Below are positions 28,202-35,615 of a stretch of 64,000 bases of DNA, piece by piece. The stretch covers positions 2,170,001 to 2,234,000 of the forward strand of contig OY282447.1 in NCBI GenBank assembly GCA_958296165.1, read 5' to 3'. This DNA comes from an uncultured Pseudomonadales bacterium. GTDB taxonomy: Bacteria > Pseudomonadota > Gammaproteobacteria > Pseudomonadales > Azotimanducaceae. The notes beneath the pieces are model-generated. The model was not told where the DNA came from. It did no database searches and saw only the letters and a program-made list of their open reading frames with translations. Every line of letters begins with the position of its first letter. Within the stretch, counting starts at the first letter, position 1. A program made the translations under genes and the position numbers.

Positions 28202-28285
28202 TTTCGATGGAAACTCTTGTAGCCGGTGGAGAAGCCGCAAGAATACGTCTTTTCAAGCGCGTTTCGAGTAGCGAAATAGGCGAGC
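28172..28285. repeat. Direct repeat, copy 1 (lrp 5' end and upstream region)
   Basis: This diverged repeat matches 29654-29765. The two copies share the exact core CCGCAAGAATACGTCT (28235-28250) at the same distance (34 bases) from a shared TTTTCG, plus GCGAAATAG (28271-28279) further on. It covers the first codons and probable promoter region of lrp. Confidence 0.75.
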
Positions 28286-28395
28286 TTGACCGCCGACCGC
28301 CACTCGGCAATGCTTCCAACGCTATGGGGCGCAACTATGGCGACATTTGCGGAGTTCTTCGTAGGAATCGGATGGGTTAGGGAGGCGATCGCACC

Positions 28396-29442
28396 GTGCG
28401 ATTTCTAACGATCCAACCAAGGAACATCCTCTCGTTCGGCCCCGATTCGCCGGAACTGGCGCTTGAGCCGCTGAACGTGCTGATCGGGCCCAACGGATCG
28501 GGCAAATCGAACCTGATCCACGTGCTTGCACTCCTTCAGGCGGCAGCTACTGACTTGGCCGCGGCCATCAAGAACAGCGGCGATGCGGCGCACTGGATCT
28601 GGCGACATGGGACTGGAAGTTCCGCTGTTGCTTCTGTCGAGGCGGTGTTCTCGATCGGAGACGAGCGTTTTGTGTATGAACTAACGCTCGGCGAGCAGCA
28701 CCTTGAGCCGGTCGTGGTCAGCGAGAAATCGATGGACGCGGGCATCGAGAGGTCTTACTTGGAACCTAGCCAGCCGCTCTATCGCTATGTGCATAGAACA
28801 CAAAGCGCATTTGCCGAACTGAGCATCTACCGCGACTGGGCCATCGGCCGTGCAGCGCCTGCGCGACGCCCGCCGAAACCGAATTTGGGCGGTGCCATCC
28901 TGAACGACGACGCCAGCAATCTAGGTCTCGTACTGAATCAGCTCAACCAAGACCACGCTGCGAAGACAAGGCTTCTCGATGCGTTGCGCGAGCTGGACGA
29001 CAACATCACCGACTTTCGCGTCAACATCGAGCACGACTCGGTGAAGATCGTGTTGCGCGAGGGCGACGTGGAAATGCCGGCTGCTCGGCTCTCGGGCGGC
29101 ACGCTCCGCTATTTGTGCCTGCTGGCGATTCTCTGCCATCCACGGCCGCGGCCCGTGGTTTGTCTCGAAGAACCGGAACTCGGCCTGCATCCAGACATCC
29201 TGCCCGGGCTCGCGGACTTGCTGAAGGACGCCTCAACGCGCTGTCAGCTAATCGTTACCACGCATTCGGATGTTCTGATAGACAGGCTCTCGGATACGCC
29301 GGAGAGCGTGGTGGTCTGCGAAAAGCACGATGGCCAAACGCAGATGCGGCGCTTGGAAAGCGGCCCTCTCAAACAATGGCTAGAGCGCTACACGCTCGGC
29401 GAGTTGTGGACTAAAGGCGAGCTGGGCGGCAACCGTTGGTGA
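28396..29442 (+). CDS. AAA family ATPase (AAA_21/OLD-like), partner of DUF4276
   Basis: The 348-residue protein has an ABC/SMC-type ATPase core: Walker A IGPNGSGKSNLIH at about residue 31, a signature-like RLSGGTLRYLCLL, Walker B VVCLEEPELGLHPD and a switch histidine in IVTTHSDVLIDRL. It resembles the ATPases that are encoded next to DUF4276 proteins and are often considered defence-associated. The GTG start is preceded by GGGAGG 11 bases upstream. Its stop overlaps the start of the truncated DUF4276 frame by one base pair group (GTGA), typical of the two-gene unit. The pair is bracketed by the direct repeats at 28172-28285 and 29654-29765. Confidence 0.85.
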   Translation: MRFLTIQPRNILSFGPDSPELALEPLNVLIGPNGSGKSNLIHVLALLQAAATDLAAAIKNSGDAAHWIWRHGTGSSAVASVEAVFSIGDERFVYELTLGEQHLEPVVVSEKSMDAGIERSYLEPSQPLYRYVHRTQSAFAELSIYRDWAIGRAAPARRPPKPNLGGAILNDDASNLGLVLNQLNQDHAAKTRLLDALRELDDNITDFRVNIEHDSVKIVLREGDVEMPAARLSGGTLRYLCLLAILCHPRPRPVVCLEEPELGLHPDILPGLADLLKDASTRCQLIVTTHSDVLIDRLSDTPESVVVCEKHDGQTQMRRLESGPLKQWLERYTLGELWTKGELGGNRW

Positions 29443-29639
29443 GGGCAACGGTCTACATTCCGAAGCAGGACATCCAAAGCGGCCTAGCGGCTACTCGCCA
29501 AGCCAAGAAAGGCAACTACCACAAGGGACGCCATCCGTTCGACATTCTCCGGCTGATCGATCCCAACAAAGTCACCGGTGCTTCGAGTCACGCACGGAGG
29601 CTAGTGGAAGCATTGCGCACCGCACTGCCGAGCCGGTGA
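29439..29639 (+). pseudogene. DUF4276 protein, N-terminally truncated
   Basis: The 66-residue product starts at GTG 29439, overlapping the AAA stop. From QSGLAATRQAKKGNYHKG onward it matches the C-terminal signature of DUF4276 proteins as I know them: KKGxYxKGxHxFDIL, IDPxKVxxAS and a closing AxRLxxxL helix. Family members are normally about 200 residues, so roughly two thirds, including the presumed active region, is missing. It is therefore either a decayed partner or a surviving interaction tail. The AAA gene upstream looks intact. Confidence 0.6.
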
Positions 29640-29653
29640 GCAGATGTAACAGA

Positions 29654-29765
29654 GGCGGCGACGTTCTACGGAGCGGACGCCGTTTTCGCCGGAAACCTTC
29701 ATATCAAACGGTGAGACCGCAAGAATACGTCTATCAGCCGCGTTCCAGCGGCGAAATAGATGAGT
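29654..29765. repeat. Direct repeat, copy 2 (with decayed lrp-like 5' end)
   Basis: This is the second copy of the repeat at 28172-28285, in the same orientation. The core CCGCAAGAATACGTCT is at 29717-29732, TTTTCG at 29683 and GCGAAATAG at 29751-29759. Read on the minus strand, its left part gives SVERRRL, which resembles the NAERRIL start of the Lrp regulator, but the frame is broken. Confidence 0.7.
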
Positions 29766-29825
29766 TCTTGCGCGACTTTCCACCTAGCATGTTTGTAGCT
29801 GCAAAGCTGCAACGCGGAGGTCGCC

Positions 29826-30905
29826 ATGCATCGCCACGACAATCCCATGGGCCTGGACGGCTTCGAGTTCGTCGAGTTCGCCGCTGCCGAACCCGGCCCT
29901 CTGGAGCACGTCTTCGCACAGCTCGGCTTCGAGCGCATCGCCGCACACCGCTCCAAGGACGTCCACCTGTGGCGTCAGAACGACATCAACTTCGTCGTCA
30001 ACTACGAGCCTGCGAGCGCCGCCTCGTTTCTTGCCGAAGAACACGGGCCGGGTGCGGTGGGGCTTGCGTTCCGCGTACATGACGCGCACCGCGCCTACGC
30101 CAGAGCGATGGCTTTGGGCGCACAGCCGGTGGACATCCCCACCGGCCCGATGGAGCTGCGATTGCCGGCCATCCGCGGCATCGGCGGCGCGCCTTTGTAC
30201 CTCATCGACCGCTATCGCGACGGCGCCAGCATCTACGACATCGACTTTGAGTTTCTCCCGAATGCCAACCACCGCCCGCACGGCGTTGGCCTCAAAGCCA
30301 TCGACCATCTCACCCACAACGTCTACCGCGGCCGCCTCGCCCACTGGGCGGCCTTCTACGAGCGCTTGTTCAACTTCCACGAGATCCGCCGCTTCGACAT
30401 CAAGGGATCGCAAACCGGCCTCACGTCGCGCGCCATGGCTGCGCCAGATGGCCGCATCCGCATTCCGTTGAACGAGGAGGCGGCGCCGAACGCGGGCAAC
30501 CACAGCGGCCAGATCGAAGATTTCCTGATGCGCTACAACGGCGAGGGCATCCAGCACATCGCCCTGGCCTGCGACGATTTGCCAACCGTCTGGGATCGTC
30601 TGCGCGAACGCGGCGTGCCGTTCATGGCGCCGCCGCCGTCGAGCTATTACGCGATGCTCGACGCGCGTCTGCCCGGCCACGGCGAGCCCGTGGCGGAGCT
30701 CGCCAAACGCGGCATCCTGATGGACGGCCACACGGTAAGCGGCGAGCCGCGGCTGCTGTTGCAGATTTTCACCAGCGAGCTGATCGGGCCGATGTTCTTC
30801 GAGCTCATTGAACGCAAGCGCGACGAAGGATTTGGAGAGGGCAACTTCCAAGCGCTGTTCGATTCCATCGAACGCGATCAAGCGCAGCGGGAGCAGGCCG
30901 CATGA
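29826..30905 (+). CDS. hpd: 4-hydroxyphenylpyruvate dioxygenase
   Basis: The 359-residue protein has the two VOC-type halves of this enzyme, which converts 4-hydroxyphenylpyruvate to homogentisate in tyrosine breakdown. The metal ligands are visible as the histidine in [11 protein letters not shown], the histidine in [11 protein letters not shown] and the glutamate in [10 protein letters not shown]. The C-terminal signature [18 protein letters not shown] is diagnostic. The ATG has GGAGG 6 bases upstream. Homogentisate 1,2-dioxygenase is not in the window. Copy 2 of the lrp-region repeat lies directly upstream, so Lrp control is plausible. The VOC gene downstream overlaps its stop (ATGA). Confidence 0.93.
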   Translation: MHRHDNPMGLDGFEFVEFAAAEPGPLEHVFAQLGFERIAAHRSKDVHLWRQNDINFVVNYEPASAASFLAEEHGPGAVGLAFRVHDAHRAYARAMALGAQPVDIPTGPMELRLPAIRGIGGAPLYLIDRYRDGASIYDIDFEFLPNANHRPHGVGLKAIDHLTHNVYRGRLAHWAAFYERLFNFHEIRRFDIKGSQTGLTSRAMAAPDGRIRIPLNEEAAPNAGNHSGQIEDFLMRYNGEGIQHIALACDDLPTVWDRLRERGVPFMAPPPSSYYAMLDARLPGHGEPVAELAKRGILMDGHTVSGEPRLLLQIFTSELIGPMFFELIERKRDEGFGEGNFQALFDSIERDQAQREQAA

Positions 30906-31468
30906 AACCGCGCCAAAATCAAGACGGCGACTGCGGCCCACCCACGAAGCTCGCACGCATCCATCACGTCGCCTATCGCTGCAACGATGCGAAGGAGACG
31001 GTGGACTTCTACCGCGAGCATTTAGGCATGGCGTTTACGCTCGCCTTCGCGGAGAACGAAGTGCCGTCCACCGGCGCGCCGGACCCGTACATGCATGTCT
31101 TTCTGGACGCTGGCGGCGGCAATGTGCTGGCGTTCTTCGAGCTGCCCAACTCGCCGCCAATGGGCAAGGATCCCAACACGCCCGCGTGGGTGCAGCACAT
31201 CGCCTTCGAGGTGCCGACGTGGGCCGATCTGAACGCCGCCAAGGCTCGGCTGGAACGCGCCGGCTTGGACGTCCTCGGCCCGGTCGATCACGGCATCTTC
31301 GACTCCATCTACTTCTTCGACCCGAACGGCCATCGCTTGGAACTAGCCTGCAACAAGGGCGGCGCGGCAGCCCGTCAACGCGCCCATGCGGTGGCTGAAG
31401 CCATGCTAGAGGAGTGGTCGCGCACCAAGCGCGCGCCGCGACACGCGGCTTGGCTACACGCGCAGTAA
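30902..31468 (+). CDS. VOC family (glyoxalase/dioxygenase superfamily) protein
   Basis: The 188-residue protein contains one VOC module: [20 protein letters not shown] at the start, [14 protein letters not shown] in the middle and [14 protein letters not shown] at the end, giving the usual H...H...E metal set. It has an extra N-terminal 15 residues and a basic C-terminal helix. Translation is coupled to hpd through an ATGA overlap, which suggests a role in aromatic-amino-acid catabolism or a side reaction of it. The specific reaction cannot be deduced. Confidence 0.82.
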   Translation: MKPRQNQDGDCGPPTKLARIHHVAYRCNDAKETVDFYREHLGMAFTLAFAENEVPSTGAPDPYMHVFLDAGGGNVLAFFELPNSPPMGKDPNTPAWVQHIAFEVPTWADLNAAKARLERAGLDVLGPVDHGIFDSIYFFDPNGHRLELACNKGGAAARQRAHAVAEAMLEEWSRTKRAPRHAAWLHAQ

Positions 31469-31509
31469 GTCGCTCTTCGCCGCGGGATGTCAACACGCGA
31501 ACACGCGAG

Positions 31510-31546
31510 ACAAGCGTTGACGCAGACACGCCAACGGCGCTATTTT
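31510..31546 (+). promoter_or_regulatory. Promoter, copy A of a repeated promoter segment
   Basis: TTGACG (31517-31522) and TATTTT (31541-31546) are 18 bases apart, 26 bases before the small membrane-protein start. The segment ACAAGCGTTGACG and a nearby ACGCCAACGG recur at 32037-32062 in front of the diiron gene. Confidence 0.6.
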
Positions 31547-31572
31547 TCGACGCTCTGCTTTAGGGGGGGTTC

Positions 31573-31890
31573 ATGCGTCGAGAAGAGCCGACCAAGCAAG
31601 TTTGGCGGCCACGGACTGCGGATGCGTGGATGCGGACCCTCACGGCGATATTGCTGGCGCATTTGCCAGTGCCCATCATCGCCATCCACCTGAGTCTGAC
31701 GGCCTGCACCGACCTCCACCAAGGAGTGATCTGGTCGATTAGCGGCGTGATGGCCTTGGTCGTTGCAGCGCATTTGGTCTGGGTAACGCGCCGGCGACGC
31801 TCTATCGCCGGGCGCGTTTTGGCCATGTGGCTGGAAGACTATCGGACGAGCCGTATTCGGCTGCGAGACCAGGCACCAGGTGCCGCGTAA
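31573..31890 (+). CDS. Small hypothetical two-helix membrane protein
   Basis: I do not recognise this 105-residue protein. It has a charged start, then two hydrophobic segments (LTAILLAHLPVPIIAIHLSL and VIWSISGVMALVVAAHLVWV) and a basic C-terminus with RRRRS. The likely topology puts both ends in the cytoplasm. The ATG follows a run of seven G bases at ribosome-site distance. A promoter lies just upstream and a GC hairpin just downstream, so it looks like a single-gene unit. Confidence 0.6.
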   Translation: MRREEPTKQVWRPRTADAWMRTLTAILLAHLPVPIIAIHLSLTACTDLHQGVIWSISGVMALVVAAHLVWVTRRRRSIAGRVLAMWLEDYRTSRIRLRDQAPGAA

Positions 31891-31897
31891 CCGTCGC

Positions 31898-31919
31898 TGC
31901 CGGCGCTAGCACGCCGGCA
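31898..31919. terminator. GC-rich hairpin after the small membrane-protein gene
   Basis: Perfect 8-base arms TGCCGGCG / CGCCGGCA enclose a 6-base loop, 7 bases after the stop codon. No T-tract follows, so its strength as a terminator is uncertain. Confidence 0.45.
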
Positions 31920-32036
31920 GATTCCGCCCATTAGAGCAGCCTACGTCGGCGAGGCACCGAAGCCGCGTCGTACGTCCACAGCATCTTCGCGCTGCCCGCC
32001 ATTGCGCTCTACGAAGGTCGCCAGAAGATCGCCAAA

Positions 32037-32071
32037 ACAAGCGTTGACGAGGACGCCAACGGTGGTATTGT
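32037..32071 (+). promoter_or_regulatory. Promoter of the diiron cluster, copy B of the repeated segment
   Basis: TTGACG (32044-32049) and TATTGT (32066-32071) are spaced by 16 bases, 30 bases before the ATG at 32101. It shares ACAAGCGTTGACG and ACGCCAACGG with copy A at 31510-31546, which suggests common regulation or a local duplication. Confidence 0.6.
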
Positions 32072-32100
32072 CAGCCGCTTAAGCGCCGGAGGCAGACTGG

Positions 32101-33168
32101 ATGAGCGAAGCCGTAGACACGCAGAACGACTACGAATTGGACCTTGGCTGGATGGAACGCACGGGCGAGTGGAACACCCGAGCGGAGCGCAGCAAGTACG
32201 GCCTGACGCTGGCCGACATCCAAGTGGGCGATTACGGCGAGGCGCCAGCCGAGAGCGCCAACCAAACCGGTCGCCCGCGCGGGGCGGCGGCGCGGCCGGC
32301 GAGCTATCGGCTCGGTGCCTACGCGGTGCGCAGCAAGAGCGAAATCTGGCTGGACAACGCCTCGTTCCTCTACGAAGAAGCGCTGCAACGCCAGTGGAGC
32401 TCCGCCACAGACGTGCCTTGGCACACCATCGAGCCGCTGCCAGACGATGTGGAACAGGCCGAGTGCCAACTGGCCACCTTCCTCACCGAGGTGGAGTTCG
32501 TTGCGGGCGACGTGCCAGCGCGCTGGATTTCGCTCACTACGCCGGATTTCCTGGAACCTCGGCAAGTGCTGCTCGCGCAGGTGATGGATGAATCCCGTCA
32601 TATGGACGTGTTCCGCAAACGCGCCCTTGCCAATGGCGGCGGCTTGATGCAGGCCACCGGCGCCACCGCCGGCTTCGTCGGCAGCATTGACCTCTCCCGC
32701 GACTTCACGGAGATGTCCTCGCGGCTGCATATTTCCGGCGAGGGCGCCGTGCTCACGCTGTTCCGCATGGGCGAGCTGATGGCGCAAAACGAAGCCGAGA
32801 AGGTGATCTACCGGCTCTGCGCCCAAGACGAAGCGCGCCACGTTGCGTTCGGCGTTATGCACATGCGCTACATGGCCGAGACGGCACCGGAGCGGCGCGA
32901 GGAAATCCAGTGCTATTTGGACGAAGCCGAAGGCGGCCTGATCGGCGCCGCCAACCCGGTCGGCCAGCTCACTCCCACGTCGGAGTCCATGGCGATCATC
33001 CTCGGCGGCGGCAAGGAGCATTTCGACGACGGCATGAACAAGATCATCGCGATCCGCCGACGACAACTGCGCGAATACAAGAAGCGGGTGGTCTCGGCCG
33101 GTTTCGGCGAGCGGTTCGAGAGCGGCCGTTCCAAGGTGAACGACATGATCGAGCAAGCCGCGGCGTAA
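32101..33168 (+). CDS. Ferritin-like diiron protein, predicted catalytic oxygenase subunit
   Basis: The 355-residue protein has a four-helix diiron pattern: an acidic helix at 121-132 (ECQLATFLTEVE), ExxH in DESRHMDVF (E164, H167), an acidic helix near 231-233 and a second ExxH in DEARHVAFG (E244, H247). This is the ligand set of carboxylate-bridged diiron oxygenases such as the PaaA, BoxB and AurF groups, though I cannot place it in one of them. GGAGG precedes the ATG by 8 bases and a promoter lies upstream. The next gene is a paralogue without the two ExxH glutamates, so this is likely the active partner. Substrate unknown. Confidence 0.75.
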   Translation: MSEAVDTQNDYELDLGWMERTGEWNTRAERSKYGLTLADIQVGDYGEAPAESANQTGRPRGAAARPASYRLGAYAVRSKSEIWLDNASFLYEEALQRQWSSATDVPWHTIEPLPDDVEQAECQLATFLTEVEFVAGDVPARWISLTTPDFLEPRQVLLAQVMDESRHMDVFRKRALANGGGLMQATGATAGFVGSIDLSRDFTEMSSRLHISGEGAVLTLFRMGELMAQNEAEKVIYRLCAQDEARHVAFGVMHMRYMAETAPERREEIQCYLDEAEGGLIGAANPVGQLTPTSESMAIILGGGKEHFDDGMNKIIAIRRRQLREYKKRVVSAGFGERFESGRSKVNDMIEQAAA

Positions 33169-33179
33169 CGCCGCGGCTT
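33155..33179. other. Perfect hairpin with the stop codon as its loop
   Basis: The 11-base arms AAGCCGCGGCG (33155-33165) and CGCCGCGGCTT (33169-33179) are perfectly complementary. The 3-base loop is the TAA stop codon of the diiron gene. No T-tract follows. It may partly end transcription, or protect the upstream mRNA, and so set subunit ratios within the operon. Confidence 0.65.
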
Positions 33180-33201
33180 GAATGTCTCACGAGGGGGAGC
33201 G

Positions 33202-34338
33202 ATGGCGAAGAAGGTCAAGGAAGCACCTGCCGGCCCCAAGGTTGTACACGATGCGCAACGCCCGCCCGCCGGCGCGGATGGCACCGATGGCACCCATGAG
33301 AAGCGCCAATACGAGCCCAAATACAACTGGATGAACAAGTCCCGCCAATGGGGCGTGCGTGTGCGTCCCGGCAAGGCGGGCCTGAAATTGGGCGATTTGA
33401 ACGCCGGCATTTACGGCGAAGTGCCCATGCACTGGCAGGATCAAAGCCGCAATCCGCGCGGCGCTGTGGCGCGGCGCGGCATGCCGCCGGTGGGCTACAC
33501 CATCCGCGACAAGGCCGGGCTGTGGGCGGATTGCGCCGCCGATCTCTACGAGGAGGCCATCCAGCGTCGCTGGGCGCCGGCCACCGACGTGCCTTGGGAG
33601 ACCATCGACAACCTGCCGAGCGACGTCGAACATGCCGTCTGTCAGGTTTGCACGGAACTCACCGGCTACGCCAACGTGGACATCGAGGCCGTGACCGGCT
33701 GGCAACACCAGATGTCCTACGGCTACCACGAAGTGAAGCAGTTTCTCGCCACCGCGAGCTTCGATGCCGCCCGCCACCACGAGTGTTTTCGCAAGCGTGC
33801 GCTGGTGAATGGCGGCGGCCTGGGCTTGGAGAGCCCCTGCCAAGTGAACCGCATGATCCTCGAGAGCCGCGGCGGCTGGACGGAAGCAGTCGTCTACCTC
33901 TACTTGATGCGCGGCGTGTTCACCATGACGCTCTACAAATACTTGGAGCGCTACGCCCACAACGACGCCGAACGGTTCATATACGGCCGCGCCCTGGCGG
34001 ATAAGGCGCGCCACGTCACCTACGGGCTGGACCATCTCAAGTTCGCCGTCGCCCATGTGGAAGATCAGCGCCAAGTGCTGGCGATCTTGCTCGCCATTGG
34101 CGATGGCGGCTTCGGCCGAGATCTCGCCGATCCCGTGCTGAGGGAGGCGTTGGCGATCATCTTCGGCGGCGGCATCAAGGGCGCTCGCCGGCAAGGCATG
34201 GACGTGTACAACGATCTCATGCGCGACTATGTGAAGACGCACTTGGAGTATTGCAGCTGGCTGGACGTACCGCGCAATCCAGCCGCCTTCCCGCCTGCGC
34301 TCAAGGAGTTCGCGCCGCCGCCGGCCGCGGCCAGCTGA
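33202..34338 (+). CDS. Ferritin-like paralogue lacking diiron ligands, predicted structural subunit
   Basis: The ATG at 33202 has a GGGGGAG ribosome site. The 378-residue protein is clearly paralogous to the preceding diiron protein: both share ATDVPW, the FRKRALxNGGG block and a long matching helical core. At the two ExxH motifs it has DAARHH (A189 replaces the glutamate, H192 kept) and DKARHV (K268 replaces the glutamate, H271 kept). Loss of both bridging glutamates should abolish a normal diiron centre. Catalytic/non-catalytic ferritin-fold pairs are known, for example PaaA/PaaC and the alpha/beta subunits of bacterial multicomponent monooxygenases. An N-terminal extension of about 30 residues is rich in K, P and G. 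Confidence 0.75.
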   Translation: MAKKVKEAPAGPKVVHDAQRPPAGADGTDGTHEKRQYEPKYNWMNKSRQWGVRVRPGKAGLKLGDLNAGIYGEVPMHWQDQSRNPRGAVARRGMPPVGYTIRDKAGLWADCAADLYEEAIQRRWAPATDVPWETIDNLPSDVEHAVCQVCTELTGYANVDIEAVTGWQHQMSYGYHEVKQFLATASFDAARHHECFRKRALVNGGGLGLESPCQVNRMILESRGGWTEAVVYLYLMRGVFTMTLYKYLERYAHNDAERFIYGRALADKARHVTYGLDHLKFAVAHVEDQRQVLAILLAIGDGGFGRDLADPVLREALAIIFGGGIKGARRQGMDVYNDLMRDYVKTHLEYCSWLDVPRNPAAFPPALKEFAPPPAAAS

Positions 34339-34350
34339 TGGCTTAACCCA

Positions 34351-34797
34351 GTGGAAGTGGCTGCTCCGTTCCCGTCCGTGCGGTGGTTCGACGCCGTGCG
34401 CGACGTCTTCAACAACGATGACAGCTACCGCGGCGCTGGTGGCGGCTACTGCAACTGCGCGGCTGGCATCAAGATTGGCGACGCGATCTTCGTGCTCACC
34501 TTCGAGGGTCAAGAGTGCGCACGCGCCGTGGCAGCGGACGACGCCGCTTTGGACGACGTGGATTTCTACTTGGACATGAGCGCTGCCGACTGGCACGAAA
34601 TGGTCGCCAATATTCGCGACAACGGCCACGCCGATTTGCATCACACGCTGAACACGCTGGACTTAGACCGCGAAGACGGTCTGGCCACGTCGCACCACGG
34701 CGATCAGTATCGCGAAGACCTGTTCTTCCGCTACAACCAAACCTTGCAGTTCTTCTTCGACGCCTCGGCGCGCGTCAAGACGGAGTTCGCCCGCTAG
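34351..34797 (+). CDS. Small SCP2-like protein 1 of the diiron cluster
   Basis: The 148-residue product starts at GTG 34351, 12 bases after the preceding stop. It has the rough layout of the SCP2 (sterol-carrier-like) fold: an N-terminal helix (VRWFDAVRDVFNNDD), paired strands (IKIGDAIFVLTFEGQEC), DVDFYLDMSAADWHEMVANI and a C-terminal helix rich in aromatics (LFFRYNQTLQFFFD). Such domains bind lipids or hydrophobic acyl compounds. It is probably a binding or coupling protein for the oxygenase substrate. It shares the layout, with weak similarity, of the next protein. The family assignment is tentative. Confidence 0.55.
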   Translation: MEVAAPFPSVRWFDAVRDVFNNDDSYRGAGGGYCNCAAGIKIGDAIFVLTFEGQECARAVAADDAALDDVDFYLDMSAADWHEMVANIRDNGHADLHHTLNTLDLDREDGLATSHHGDQYREDLFFRYNQTLQFFFDASARVKTEFAR

Positions 34798-34814
34798 GGC
34801 TAGGTGGAGAGGCG

Positions 34815-35222
34815 ATGGCGCAGCTAGATTGGCTGGAAGCAGCAGCAGCCGCGGTCAACGAAGACCCAGCGTTCCGCAAGCTAGGCTCAGTGGACCTGGT
34901 GTTGGGCTTGAAGGCCGGCCGCGTGGTACGCACCGTCACCTTTGAGGCGTTTGGCGTTGCGGATGTTGAGGACACCAACGACACGGCCTTGCGCGATTGC
35001 GACTTGGTCATCGAGATGTCGCCCCGCGAGTGGACCAACTATTTGCGCCGACGCGCGAGGCTTGCCGGGCCGTCGTTGCTGGCATTGGACTTGGATCGCG
35101 GCATCGTTAGCGCTGCGAACCCGTTGAACCGCCTCAAGTTCGAGCGCTACCACTTGAGCTTGCAGGCGCTCGTCGACCAAGGCGGCGCCATCACCGTGCG
35201 GTCGAAGACCGCCGCTGCGTGA
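34815..35222 (+). CDS. Small SCP2-like protein 2 of the diiron cluster
   Basis: The 135-residue protein begins at ATG 34815 after GGAGAGG. It repeats the plan of its neighbour: WLEAAAAAVNEDPAFRKLG at the start, a central VDLVLGLKAGRVVRTVTFEA, then DCDLVIEMSPREWTNYL and a final helix with FERYHLSLQALVDQG. The DCDLVIEMSPREW segment aligns with DVDFYLDMSAADW of the first. Two divergent small proteins may form a heterodimer that holds a hydrophobic substrate. Function is inferred only from fold-like pattern and position in the operon. Confidence 0.55.
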   Translation: MAQLDWLEAAAAAVNEDPAFRKLGSVDLVLGLKAGRVVRTVTFEAFGVADVEDTNDTALRDCDLVIEMSPREWTNYLRRRARLAGPSLLALDLDRGIVSAANPLNRLKFERYHLSLQALVDQGGAITVRSKTAAA

Positions 35223-35240
35223 GCGCGGGGCCGCCGCCCG

Positions 35241-35525
35241 ATGCCCCTCTACGAATACCGCTGCGGCGAGTGCGACGGCATCACCAGCCACTTGGCGCCG
35301 GTGCATGACATTGCCCCGAACGCCGAATGTCCGCACTGCGGTGGGCTTGCACAGCGCATCGTCTCGCGGCCATCGGTGCATTTGTCCAAGCGCTCCAAGG
35401 TAGGACGACTCGATCCCAAGTACGACAGAGCGGTGGATCAGGCGATGCGCAATACGGCGACGGCCGATCCGGACCGACTCATCAACCGCCGCGGCGACAT
35501 CGCCAAGGGCAGGCCGGACGGCTAG
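35241..35525 (+). CDS. FmdB-type zinc-ribbon protein
   Basis: The 94-residue protein starts MPLYEYRCGECD, the hallmark of FmdB/CxxC_CXXC_SSSS proteins, with a second pair in CPHCGG, together a four-cysteine zinc ribbon. The C-terminal half is charged and without a known domain. Proteins of this type occur as small partners in amidase, methane or other oxygenase operons, with unclear roles. It ends the diiron cluster: the gaps between these genes are 12-33 bases. A hairpin follows. Confidence 0.75.
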   Translation: MPLYEYRCGECDGITSHLAPVHDIAPNAECPHCGGLAQRIVSRPSVHLSKRSKVGRLDPKYDRAVDQAMRNTATADPDRLINRRGDIAKGRPDG

Positions 35526-35531
35526 TAGCGT

Positions 35532-35549
35532 GGCGGCGCTGGCGCCGCC
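35532..35549 (+). terminator. Putative terminator of the diiron cluster
   Basis: Arms GGCGGCG (35532-35538) and CGCCGCC (35543-35549) enclose the loop CTGG, 7 bases after the fmdB-like stop. A short TTTT run follows 12 bases later. Confidence 0.45.
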
Positions 35550-35599
35550 GATGTCTCGGTTTTGCACGCACCGCATGGGGTTCAGGGCGTACCGAATCG

Positions 35600-35605
35600 T
35601 ATAAT
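35600..35605 (+). promoter_or_regulatory. -10 box of purL, possibly leaderless transcript
   Basis: A perfect TATAAT lies only 10 bases upstream of the purL ATG. Transcription would start at about 35612, leaving a leader of a few bases or none, which fits the lack of a ribosome site. No good -35 box is seen at 16-18 bases. Confidence 0.5.
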
Positions 35606-35615
35606 CGCGCCGCTC

